From: an uncultured bacterium
GTDB lineage: Bacteria > Bacillota > Clostridia > Oscillospirales > Butyricicoccaceae
Direction: 5' to 3'
Assembly: GCA_905215125.1 (NCBI GenBank)
Contig: CAJMOV010000102.1
Location: forward strand, 1-7,067
Length of the DNA stretch: 7,067 nucleotides
Positions 1 to 7,067 of this stretch are shown here, piece by piece. Under the pieces are notes generated by a model that worked only from the letters and a program-made list of their open reading frames with translations, did not search any database and was not told the DNA's origin. The translations under genes and the position numbers were made by a program. Within the stretch, counting starts at the first letter, position 1. Every line of letters begins with the position of its first letter.

Positions 1-23
1 GCTTGACTACTGCTGGGCCTTTT

Positions 24-48
24 GCAGTTGTCATACTTACGACAGTGC
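24..48. repeat. Imperfect inverted repeat beyond the atp operon
   Basis: The arms at 24-32 and 41-48 can pair over eight positions, including one G-T wobble, with one bulged G at 27 and an eight-base loop. No T-run follows on either strand, so it does not look like a standard intrinsic terminator. It lies in the non-coding tail beyond the operon terminators, and its role is unknown. It may belong to whatever gene lies beyond position 1. Confidence 0.3.
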
Positions 49-71
49 AGAAAAAGCGGCTGATATACAAC

Positions 72-101
72 AAAAAAGGATGGCTTCCCATGCTTTTTTT
101 T
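72..101. terminator. Bidirectional terminator-like hairpin
   Basis: The sequence is A6, then GGATGG, a CTTC loop (84-87), CCATGC, then T8. The stem pairs 80-83 with 88-91, has one mismatch (79/92), and continues with G78-C93 and the A/T tracts. Because it has A's on one side and T's on the other, it could stop transcription from either direction. It may back up the atpC terminator for minus-strand transcripts and terminate a convergent plus-strand unit entering from outside the window. The stem is short and mismatched, so strength is uncertain. Confidence 0.55.
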
Positions 102-129
102 GCTGTGTTCAGACGGCTTGAGCCCTCTC

Positions 130-148
130 AAAAAGCGGCTAAGGCCGC
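130..148 (-). terminator. Intrinsic terminator of the atp operon
   Basis: Read on the minus strand, GCGGC (148-144), loop CTTA, GCCGC (139-135) is a perfect five-pair GC stem followed directly by five T's (134-130). It begins 16 nt after the atpC stop codon, the expected position for ending the operon mRNA. The 11-base string AAAAAGCGGCT spanning its T-tract and one arm (plus-strand 130-140) recurs at 51-61, but there without a pairing arm. Confidence 0.8.
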
Positions 149-164
149 GCGCATCCATCCAGCC

Positions 165-581
165 TCACTGATGATACGGGGGCTGCCCTTTGACTCGCAG
201 GCGATTGAGCGCCCGGGCCAGGGTGGCCTGCGCCGCGCGGTATTCCTGGATGCTTTTCTTTTGCAGCAGGGCCTCCTTCGCAGCGTCGGCCCTGCGCCGC
301 GAGCGGTTGGCGTCTATTTCCTCCGGCCGTTCCGCCGTATCCACCAGGATCAGCACCTCACCGTTTTCCACCTTGGCTATGCCGCCGGAGACGGCGGCTT
401 CAAGCGGTTCATTTTCGCGGATCTGATATTGCAGGATGCCGGGGACGATAGCCGTAATCATATTGCTGTGGCGGGCGTGGATGCCGTACATCCCGTTTAA
501 GGTGGGGATGACCAGAGAATAACATTCGCCCGCGTAAAAGGGGTGATCCGAAGCGAGGATCTGCACATGGAAGGGCTGCAT
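165..581 (-). CDS. atpC: F1 ATP synthase epsilon subunit
   Basis: Encodes a 138-residue epsilon subunit, part of the F1 central rotor that contacts the c-ring and can inhibit ATP hydrolysis. The N-terminal beta-sandwich occupies roughly residues 1-84, including the family-typical GMYGIHARHSNMITAIVPG stretch (30-48). A two-helix C-terminal domain follows (about 88-132), with IDANRS at 89-94 and the conserved ending ALARALNRLRV-like (LARALNRLRV, 121-130). IDxxR resembles the ATP-binding motif of Bacillus epsilon, so ATP sensing is possible but only inferred. Length is normal. The ATG overlaps the atpD stop by one base (TGATG), and GGAGGGG lies 8 nt upstream inside atpD, which supports this start and coupled translation. 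Last gene of the operon. Confidence 0.97.
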   Translation of the reverse strand: MQPFHVQILASDHPFYAGECYSLVIPTLNGMYGIHARHSNMITAIVPGILQYQIRENEPLEAAVSGGIAKVENGEVLILVDTAERPEEIDANRSRRRADAAKEALLQKKSIQEYRAAQATLARALNRLRVKGQPPYHQ

Positions 582-1981
582 CAGCTTTGCCCCTCCATCT
601 CTTTGGCCTTTTTCAGCACATCGTCAATGGTGCCGACGTTGAAAAAGGCCATTTCCGGACAGCCGTCCATCTCCCCGTCGATGATGGCCTTAAAGCCGCG
701 CAGCGTTTCCTTCAGCGGCACATAAGCGCCCGGAATATTGGTGAACTTTTCCGCAACATGCATGGGCTGCGCCAGAAAGCGCTGGATTTTGCGCGCCCGC
801 ATGACGGTCAGGCGATCCTCGTCGCTCAGCTCGTCCATACCCAGAATGGCGATGATGTCCTGCAGCTCGCTGTATTTTTCCAGGGTCTCCTGCACGCGGC
901 GGGCAATGGCATAATGCTCTTCGCCGACCTTGTCGGGCTCAAGCAGCCGCGAGCTGGATTGTAGAGGGTCGACGGCGGGATAAATACCCTGCTCGGCGAT
1001 TTTTCGGCTGAGCACCGTGGTCGCGTCCAGATGGGTAAAGGTCGTCGCCGTCGCCGGGTCGGTCAGATCGTCAGCCGGAACATAGACGGCCTGGACCGAG
1101 GTAACCGATCCGTCTCTGGTCGATGTGATGCGCTCCTGCAACTCGCCCATTTCGTTGGCCAGCGTCGGCTGATAGCCGACTGCCGAGGGCATCCGGCCCA
1201 GCAGGGTCGACACCTCGCTACCCGCCTGCACGAAGCGGAAGATATTATCAATGAAAAGCAGCACGTCTCGGCGCTCTGCGTCTCGGAAATACTCGGCCAT
1301 GGTCAGGCCGGACAGCGCCACGCGCATACGCACGCCGGGGGATTCGTTCATCTGGCCGAACACCAGAGCTGTCTTGTCCGACACGCCGCTGCTCTGCATT
1401 TCATTCCACAGATCGTTGCCTTCACGGCTGCGTTCGCCGACGCCGGTAAAAACCGAATAGCCGTTGTGTTCCATGGCGACGTTGTGGATAAGCTCCTGTA
1501 TCAAAACCGTTTTACCTACGCCTGCGCCGCCGAACAGGCCGATTTTTCCTCCTTTGGGATAGGGCTCGAGCAGGTCGATGACCTTGATGCCGGTCTCTAG
1601 GATTTCGCCAATGGAACGCTGCTCCTCAAAAGCGGGGGGCTTGCGGTAGATGCTGCGGCGTTCAGTGCCCTCGGGCAGGGGCGCGCCGCCGTCGATAACC
1701 TCTCCCAAAACGTTGAACATGCGGCCCAGGGTTATTTCGCCCACAGGGACGGCAATGGTTTCGCCCGGGGCGCAGACCTGCATGCCGCGCCGCAGCCCTT
1801 CGCTGCCGGCCAGCATAATGCAGCGGACGGTGTCGTGCCCGACGTGCTGGGATACCTCCATGACGCGCTTTTTCTGCTGGACGGAAACGGAAAGCGCTTC
1901 CCGGATTTTGGGCAGATACCCCCCTTCAAAATGCACGTCGACGACCGGTCCGGACACCTGTACAATGGTCCCCAGCTTCAC
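581..1981 (-). CDS. atpD: F1 ATP synthase beta subunit (catalytic)
   Basis: Encodes the catalytic subunit, 466 residues from a GTG start at 1981. The open frame extends upstream to 2167, but that part is the atpG gene read in another frame; homology begins at KLGTIVQVSGPVVDVHF directly after the GTG. The start forms a GTGA overlap with the atpG stop and has an AAAGGGG ribosome site 10 nt upstream. Motifs: Walker A GGAGVGKT (151-158); GERSREGND (182-190) with the catalytic Glu183; Walker B LLFIDN (241-246); AGSEVSTLLGRMPSAVGYQPTL; and DELSDED (383-389), a conservative variant of the DELSEED lever that contacts gamma and epsilon. All residues needed for ATP synthesis and hydrolysis appear present, and the length is normal. 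Confidence 0.98.
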   Translation of the reverse strand: MKLGTIVQVSGPVVDVHFEGGYLPKIREALSVSVQQKKRVMEVSQHVGHDTVRCIMLAGSEGLRRGMQVCAPGETIAVPVGEITLGRMFNVLGEVIDGGAPLPEGTERRSIYRKPPAFEEQRSIGEILETGIKVIDLLEPYPKGGKIGLFGGAGVGKTVLIQELIHNVAMEHNGYSVFTGVGERSREGNDLWNEMQSSGVSDKTALVFGQMNESPGVRMRVALSGLTMAEYFRDAERRDVLLFIDNIFRFVQAGSEVSTLLGRMPSAVGYQPTLANEMGELQERITSTRDGSVTSVQAVYVPADDLTDPATATTFTHLDATTVLSRKIAEQGIYPAVDPLQSSSRLLEPDKVGEEHYAIARRVQETLEKYSELQDIIAILGMDELSDEDRLTVMRARKIQRFLAQPMHVAEKFTNIPGAYVPLKETLRGFKAIIDGEMDGCPEMAFFNVGTIDDVLKKAKEMEGQS

Positions 1982-2886
1982 GATGCCGACACCCCTTTCC
2001 TGCGTTTTTGCTTCTGCGCCTTCGCGCCTGCTGTAATCTCGGTGATCTCTTGTGTGATCGCGGCCTGCCGCACGCGGTTGTACTGCAGCGAAAGCTCGGC
2101 CAGAAGCTCGTCGGCGTTTTGATTGGCGGAATCCATGGCCGCCATGCGGGCGTTCTGTTCGCTGCAAAAGCTGTCAATGAGCGCGCTGTAAATAAAGCCC
2201 GTCAGGTAGCTGGGCATCATACAGTTGAGGACCGCGGAAATAGAAGGCTGGAACTCAAAGGGCGCCGAAACCTTTTTTTCCTTTTCCGGCGTTGCAAAAT
2301 AGGTCCGGTGGAAGGGAAGCAGCCGGGTAGAGCGCGCCGATATGCTCAGTCCGTTGCCCATGTCGGTATAGACGACAAAGATCTTTTTCAGCTGCCCGGA
2401 ATCATACTGTTCAAGCAAAAGCGAGCTGATTTCGCGCGCGCGCTCAAGCGTGGGATTCTGCGCGGTATAAAGAAAGGTGCGCTCAATGGGAATGTGGTGC
2501 TGCTCGAAAAACCGCCTGCCGTATTCGCCGACGACAAACAGCTTGACATCTGCGTGGGCGTCAAGCAGGCGCTTGGCTTCCTTGAATACATTTTGATTAT
2601 AGGCGCCGGCCAGCCCCTTGTCTGCGGTGATGACCAGGCAGCCGTAGGTCCCCGGCATCTCCGGCTCGTGATCCGGGGGATAGAAATAGGGGCTGTCCAC
2701 GTCGTTGGCCGTGCGGAAAATGCGTTTAATTTCGCTGCGCAGGGCGTCAAAATACGGGCGGGTGCGATCCAGCTCGCTGCGCGCCCGGCGCAGCTTGGTG
2801 GAGGCTATCAGATACATGGCGTTTGTGATCTTCTGCGTTTCCCTGACGCTTTCGATCCTGTTTTTAATTTCCGCTGTGCTTGCCAT
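1978..2886 (-). CDS. atpG: F1 ATP synthase gamma subunit
   Basis: Encodes the 302-residue central shaft that rotates inside the alpha3beta3 ring. Conserved elements are the N-terminal helix (EIKNRIESVRETQKITNAM, residues 6-24), the Rossmann-like core motif ITADKGLAGAYN (86-97), the SEQNARMAAMDSANQNADEL stretch (242-261), and the C-terminal helix YNRVRQAAITQEITEITAGA (269-288). In E. coli and Bacillus PS3, gamma ends within a few residues of this last motif. Here a basic tail (KAQKQKRRKGVSAS, 289-302) follows, part of it encoded in DNA that also holds the atpD ribosome site. The ATG lies 4 nt after the atpA stop; the nearest Shine-Dalgarno-like sequence (GGAAGGG) is rather far upstream, so coupling to atpA translation is likely. 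Confidence 0.97.
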   Translation of the reverse strand: MASTAEIKNRIESVRETQKITNAMYLIASTKLRRARSELDRTRPYFDALRSEIKRIFRTANDVDSPYFYPPDHEPEMPGTYGCLVITADKGLAGAYNQNVFKEAKRLLDAHADVKLFVVGEYGRRFFEQHHIPIERTFLYTAQNPTLERAREISSLLLEQYDSGQLKKIFVVYTDMGNGLSISARSTRLLPFHRTYFATPEKEKKVSAPFEFQPSISAVLNCMMPSYLTGFIYSALIDSFCSEQNARMAAMDSANQNADELLAELSLQYNRVRQAAITQEITEITAGAKAQKQKRRKGVSAS

Positions 2887-2890
2887 GCCG

Positions 2891-4637
<1,747 letters not shown>

Positions 4638-4654
<17 letters not shown>

Positions 4655-5138
4655 GCGAACCCTCCTTTTCCGCCAGGCTTAAAAACTGCTCGTAAGGGTC
4701 GCCCTTTGCATCCAGCACAAGCCTTTCAGCCGCGGTGACGGCCAAGTCCGTCAGCTCACGGGTCGCTTTGTTCAGCATTTCCCTGTGCTCGCGCTCGGCG
4801 CTTTCGCGCGCCTTGCTCAAGATGGCGTCGGCCTGCCGCTTGGCTTCAGCCGTCTGCTGCTCGCGCAGAAGCTCCAGCTCCTGCTCAGCCGCCGCCTTCT
4901 TTTCTGCGATGACGGAGTCGGCCTGCGACAGCCTGGCCTGGTATTCCTCCTTCAGCTGCGCGGCCTGCTCCTTGGCCTGCGCGGCCTGCTGCTGCAAGCC
5001 GCTGTAGTAATCCTCGCGCTGCTTCATAAAATTTTTGATGGGACGGTACAGCAGAATATAAAGGCCGCCCGCCAATATTACGAAATTAAGCAGGTGCAGC
5101 AGGATTTGCCGCCAGTCGATATTCAACGGGATATTCAC
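4638..5138 (-). CDS. atpF: F0 ATP synthase b subunit
   Basis: Encodes the 166-residue peripheral-stalk subunit. An N-terminal membrane helix (about residues 11-31, LLHLLNFVILAGGLYILL) leads to the conserved YRPIKNFMKQRED basic junction (31-43), then a long Ala/Gln/Glu/Lys-rich coiled coil (about 44-120), and a C-terminal region (ATRELTDLAVTAAERLV, 125-141, and after) that in known enzymes binds delta. The start is GTG at 5138, 12 nt after the atpE stop, with an AAGGCGG-like ribosome site; an ATG start would lose the membrane helix. The 3' end overlaps atpA by 17 nt. It has normal length and is not itself fused to delta, unlike the b-delta protein of mycobacteria. Its partner here should be the delta-like domain on alpha. 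Confidence 0.96.
4661..4666 (-). promoter_or_regulatory. Ribosome binding site of the delta-alpha fusion gene
   Basis: AGGAGG on the minus strand, six nt before the ATG at 4654, lies within the last codons of atpF. It is a full-consensus site at near-ideal spacing and fixes the start ahead of the delta-like segment, showing that this segment is translated as part of alpha and is not an artefact of a long open frame. Confidence 0.85.
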
Positions 5139-5150
5139 CGCGCACCGCCT

Positions 5151-5495
5151 TTACAAAACAAAGATGACCAAAATGACGACCAGCAGGGCATAAATAATGG
5201 CTGTTTCAATAAAAACCAGATCCAGCATCAGCGTGGTGCGGATTTTGCCTTCCATGTCCGGCTGGCGGGAGATGCCGTCTGCCGCTTTGCCGCCAACGAT
5301 GCCCATGCCGACTGCGCCGCCCGCAGCGGCAAGTCCAATGGCGAGACCGACCGCAAGGGCCTTCATACCGTCTGCGCTGTCAGAAGCGACGGCCTGCCCC
5401 TCCTCTTCGCCCGGCGTGGCGCATACAGGGACGGCCAGCGTCATGATCAGCAGAAGCACAAGAACAGAAACCCACATTTTTTTGGCAATATTCAT
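5151..5495 (-). CDS. atpE: F0 ATP synthase c subunit with N-terminal signal-like extension
   Basis: Encodes the ring-forming proteolipid, 114 residues from the ATG at 5495. Two upstream in-frame ATGs (5510, 5501) are rejected because GGAGGT lies at 5503-5508, overlapping the first and one base from the second, but 7 nt from 5495. The usual two-helix hairpin starts near M44: helix 1 with Gly-rich AIGLAAAGGAVGMGIVGGKA (about 52-71), the cytoplasmic loop RQPD (77-80), and helix 2 with the ion-carrying E97 in FIETAIIY (95-102). Residues 1-26 (positive start, VLVLLLIMTLAV core, then VCA) look like a cleavable signal peptide, followed by an acidic stretch (GEEEG). The normal family length is 70-90. 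M64 sits where Na+-type rings have Gln, favouring protons, but T98 keeps part of the Na+ pattern. Confidence 0.95.
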   Translation of the reverse strand: MNIAKKMWVSVLVLLLIMTLAVPVCATPGEEEGQAVASDSADGMKALAVGLAIGLAAAGGAVGMGIVGGKAADGISRQPDMEGKIRTTLMLDLVFIETAIIYALLVVILVIFVL

Positions 5496-5502
5496 TTTCA
5501 TG

Positions 5503-5508
5503 ACCTCC
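5503..5508 (-). promoter_or_regulatory. Ribosome binding site deciding the atpE start
   Basis: GGAGGT on the minus strand lies seven nt before the ATG at 5495. It excludes the longer starts at 5510 and 5501, which would overlap or nearly touch it. A strong site fits the need for many c copies per complex. Confidence 0.8.
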
Positions 5509-5522
5509 ATGTTTTCTCTAGT

Positions 5523-6371
5523 CTAATTGCTTTTGGCAAGCTCTGCGCTTTTCCGGCGCGGAGCCTTTGCCCGGCGTTCCCTAGGCTCTGACATTTCGCC
5601 GTAGAACAGGGCGGTCAGCATGGTCAGGACATAGGTCTGTATCAGTGCGTGCAGAAGCGTGAACAATACGGCGACCACGACCGGCAGCACAAAGCTGAGG
5701 GCGATATAATAGTAGACAAGCTCGGTGACCAGCAGACCGCTGAGCAAAGCGCCGAACAAACGGAAGCTCATGGAAATCAGCAGCGAAATTTCTTTTAAAG
5801 CGCTTCCGATACCGTGGAACCCGTTTCCCGCAATAGCGCCCGAGCAAATGATGAAATAGGAAAGCACGCCCAGCATAATGGCCGCGTTGACGTCGGACAA
5901 CGGCGCGGGCAGGGTAAAAGATGCGCCGTTTGTAGTAACGGCCTGTATGCCAAACAGCTCGAACAGGGTGCCGAAAAAGATATAGCAGCCGGCGCCGAAC
6001 AGATAAGCGCCCAAAAAGCCGTTTCTCCACGGGCTGTTGGTCTTTGCCAGGCCGTCAAACAGGCCGACGGCCTGCTCAAGCAAAAGCTGTAGCCTGCCCG
6101 GCACATATTTAAACCGGGGAATGACGAAAACACGGATCAGCAGCGCGCCTGTCAGCAGCACACCTGTCACCGTCACCGCCGAGATAAGGCCGGGGTTGAC
6201 CGGGCCAAAGCCGGGCAGGTTGATTTTGTTGGACTCATGCAGCACGGCGTCCCGCATGGTTTCACGAATAGTCTCCTCATGCTCCCTGCCGGGCGTCAGT
6301 ATGCTCCCGGCCAGCAAAAGCACAATGGCGCAGAGCCAGAGGAGCAAAAGCAGCCGTTTTTTCTTATTCAT
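5523..6371 (-). CDS. atpB: F0 ATP synthase a subunit
   Basis: Encodes the 282-residue stator channel subunit that carries ions to and from the c-ring. The essential arginine is R204 in MSFRLFGALLSG (201-212), equivalent to E. coli aR210, and Q245 in HALIQTYVL aligns with aQ252. Residues 155-170 (PAPLSDVNAAIMLGVL) match the conserved Pro-Leu/Thr-Ser-Asp-Val/Leu-Asn segment. Residues 1-24 are a Lys-rich start plus a Leu-rich hydrophobic run, like a signal peptide or signal anchor, followed by a charged stretch of about 35 residues before the next membrane helix (about 62-84). The C-terminus ends in a basic tail (PRERRAKAPRRKSAELAKSN, 263-282). AAGGGGA lies six nt before the ATG. First gene of the operon, 27 nt before atpE; no atpI precedes it. 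Confidence 0.96.
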   Translation of the reverse strand: MNKKKRLLLLLWLCAIVLLLAGSILTPGREHEETIRETMRDAVLHESNKINLPGFGPVNPGLISAVTVTGVLLTGALLIRVFVIPRFKYVPGRLQLLLEQAVGLFDGLAKTNSPWRNGFLGAYLFGAGCYIFFGTLFELFGIQAVTTNGASFTLPAPLSDVNAAIMLGVLSYFIICSGAIAGNGFHGIGSALKEISLLISMSFRLFGALLSGLLVTELVYYYIALSFVLPVVVAVLFTLLHALIQTYVLTMLTALFYGEMSEPRERRAKAPRRKSAELAKSN

Positions 6372-6611
6372 GATATGTCCCCTTTTTCGCGATGCCTTTT
6401 ACCTGCGCGTTTTTATTCAGCCTATTTGAAGTAAACGGGGATGGATAACAGCGGTCCATCCCCTTTACATAGTATTTGATTCTGTCAAAACTGCCCGATA
6501 CCGACCGACAAGCTGAAACGGATTTAATCCTTATTATTCCGCAAATAGAGCAATAAAAACAAAAAACAGTATGCGTTGCAGTTTGGTGACATGATGGCGG
6601 ATTTTGCGCTA
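6372..6611 (-). other. Putative 5' leader of the atp operon mRNA
   Basis: About 240 nt lie between the promoter's expected start site (near 6611) and the atpB ATG. The segment is A/T-rich, holds the inverted repeat at 6431-6468, a small palindrome GGATTTAATCC (6520-6530), and the atpB ribosome site (AAGGGGA, 6378-6384). A 22-codon minus-strand frame (6524-6592) has no ribosome site and is not called. I recognise no known riboswitch in it. Confidence 0.5.
6431..6468. repeat. Long inverted repeat (hairpin) in the atp leader
   Basis: GGGGATGGA (6437-6445) and TCCATCCCC (6455-6463) pair perfectly around a nine-base loop, and GTAAA (6431-6435) pairs with TTTAC (6464-6468), leaving only C6436 bulged: 14 pairs in all. 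On the minus strand no T-run follows, so it is not a standard terminator in the operon's direction. It lies about 60 nt before atpB and could be an RNA stability element, an attenuating or protein-binding stem, or a DNA operator. Confidence 0.75.
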
Positions 6612-6617
6612 TCTCTG

Positions 6618-6645
6618 ATTATATCTGGCCGGATAAAAAAGTCAA
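6618..6645 (-). promoter_or_regulatory. Sigma-A type promoter of the atp operon
   Basis: On the minus strand, TTGACT (6645-6640) and TATAAT (6623-6618) are separated by 16 bp. The -10 is perfect and the -35 has one mismatch. It is the best promoter match seen upstream of atpB and points into the operon; initiation is expected near 6610-6612. Confidence 0.8.
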
Positions 6646-6883
6646 GGAGCTACCTGCATAACGGCCGCGGCAAAAGGAATTGGTTTTATTGTCTGAAATG
6701 CCTAAACAGAGAGGGAAAATGGCTTTTGGTACGCACGGATTGCTGCGTAAAAGGGAGAAAAGAGCGGGATTTCCGGCGTATCCACAGCACGGCAGAGAAG
6801 CTGGGGACGCCTGTGCAGGAAAAGCCCGGATAAGGTCCCCGCGTCACAACGGGGGCGCGGCGCGGGCGGCCGCTCATGCAATC
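6646..6883. other. Intergenic region without a supportable gene
   Basis: The open frames here lack ribosome sites and recognisable protein patterns, and the longest plus-strand ones run over the promoter or into the tRNA genes. A very G+C-rich patch (about 6837-6874) contrasts with the A/T-rich leader next to it. A TATCCACAG string near 6779 resembles a DnaA box but stands alone. I see no RNA gene. Confidence 0.5.
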
Positions 6884-6884
6884 A

Positions 6885-6919
6885 AAAAATCCCGTAAGCC
6901 TTACGCTTACGGGATTTTT
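6885..6919. terminator. Strong bidirectional intrinsic terminator after the tRNA genes
   Basis: The arms 6885-6899 and 6905-6919 are perfect reverse complements (15 pairs, of which the core CCCGTAAGC/GCTTACGGG is mixed and the ends are A/T tracts) around the loop CTTAC. On the minus strand it gives a GC-containing stem followed by six T's (6889-6884), just 5 nt past the tRNA-Thr CCA end, so it should end the tRNA transcript and insulate the atp operon. The symmetric A/T tracts let it act on plus-strand transcription too. Confidence 0.9.
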
Positions 6920-6924
6920 GTTTC

Positions 6925-7000
6925 TGGAGCTGTTAGGCAGATTCGAACTGCCGACCTCGTCATTACCAATGACGTGCTCTGCCTACTGAGCTATAACAGC
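6925..7000 (-). tRNA. tRNA-Thr (anticodon GGT)
   Basis: The minus strand folds as a 76-nt tRNA: acceptor GCTGTTA/TAACAGC (7000-6994 with 6935-6929), discriminator T, and encoded CCA (6927-6925). The anticodon stem CGTCA/TGACG holds the loop TTGGTAA with anticodon GGT (6967-6965), reading ACC and ACU. The T arm GGCAG-TTCGAAT-CTGCC is complete. It is three bases downstream of tRNA-Asp, so the two are probably processed from one transcript. Confidence 0.97.
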
Positions 7001-7003
7001 AAA

Positions 7004-7067
7004 TGGCGACCGTGAACGGGCTCGAACCGTCGACCTCTAGCGTGACAGGCTAGCGTTCTAACCAACT
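7004..7067 (-). tRNA. tRNA-Asp (anticodon GTC), 5' end outside window
   Basis: The 64 visible bases cover part of the D arm (AGTTGGTTAGA), the anticodon arm CTAGC-CTGTCAC-GCTAG with anticodon GTC (7046-7044), the variable loop, the T arm GACGG-TTCGAGC-CCGTT, the 3' acceptor strand CACGGTC, discriminator G and encoded CCA (7006-7004). The 5' acceptor strand (expected GACCGTG) lies beyond the window edge. Confidence 0.95.

Noticed and set aside
1982..2167. Longer beta subunit with a 62-residue N-terminal extension
   Set aside because: The extension is the atpG 3' region read in another frame; beta homology begins at the GTG at 1981, which has a ribosome site and the usual overlap with the atpG stop.
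5496..5510. Longer atpE start
   Set aside because: The ATGs at 5510 and 5501 overlap or nearly touch GGAGGT (5503-5508); only 5495 has proper spacing.
6524..6592. 22-codon leader peptide on the minus strand in the atp leader
   Set aside because: No Shine-Dalgarno sequence precedes its ATG, it has no run of regulatory codons, and it is not adjacent to the hairpin in a clear attenuator layout.
6774..6790. DnaA-box-like TATCCACAG
   Set aside because: It is a single near-match with no cluster or A/T-rich unwinding element; no evidence for an origin.
6576..7015. Plus-strand small proteins upstream of atpB (6576-6833 and 6680-7015)
   Set aside because: The first runs across the atp promoter; the second reads through the terminator hairpin and the antisense of tRNA-Thr. 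Neither has a ribosome site or family resemblance.
6925..7067. tRNA genes as an integration site of a mobile element
   Set aside because: No integrase, duplicated tRNA 3' end or other mobile-element sign is visible; the neighbours are housekeeping genes.

Overview
The window carries one complete F-type ATP synthase operon on the minus strand, followed upstream (higher coordinates) by two tandem tRNA genes on the same strand. The translation signals are strong purine-rich Shine-Dalgarno sequences (AGGAGG, GGAGGT), the tRNA-Thr gene encodes its own CCA and has a U discriminator base, and coding DNA is rich in G+C. Together with the protein sequences this suggests a Bacillota (Clostridia-type) bacterium, perhaps a gut anaerobe; the taxonomic assignment is inference.

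Layout in the direction of transcription (high to low coordinates): partial tRNA-Asp(GTC) at the window edge, tRNA-Thr(GGT), a strong intrinsic terminator (6885-6919), about 240 bp with no supportable gene, a near-consensus sigma-A promoter (6618-6645), a leader of about 240 nt with a large inverted repeat (6431-6468), then atpB (a), atpE (c), atpF (b), a delta-alpha fusion gene (atpA), atpG (gamma), atpD (beta), atpC (epsilon), an intrinsic terminator (130-148) and a second, bidirectional terminator-like hairpin (72-101). From atpF on, the genes overlap or nearly abut, so coupled translation is likely.

The main discovery is the alpha-subunit gene. There is no separate atpH (delta). The 587-residue alpha protein instead begins with about 77 residues that align without gaps to the C-terminal, b-binding part of delta and run directly into a complete alpha subunit. 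The six-helix N-terminal domain of delta, which normally caps F1, is absent from the operon. As F1 has three alpha subunits, the encoded enzyme should carry three delta C-terminal domains rather than one delta, implying a different peripheral-stalk attachment.

Secondary oddities fit a divergent enzyme: the c subunit has an N-terminal signal-peptide-like extension and an ambiguous ion site (Thr after the Glu, but Met in place of the Na+-site Gln); the a subunit also starts with a signal-like hydrophobic stretch; gamma has an unusually long basic C-terminal tail; atpI is absent next to atpB. Catalytic motifs in alpha and beta are intact, so the complex is expected to work.
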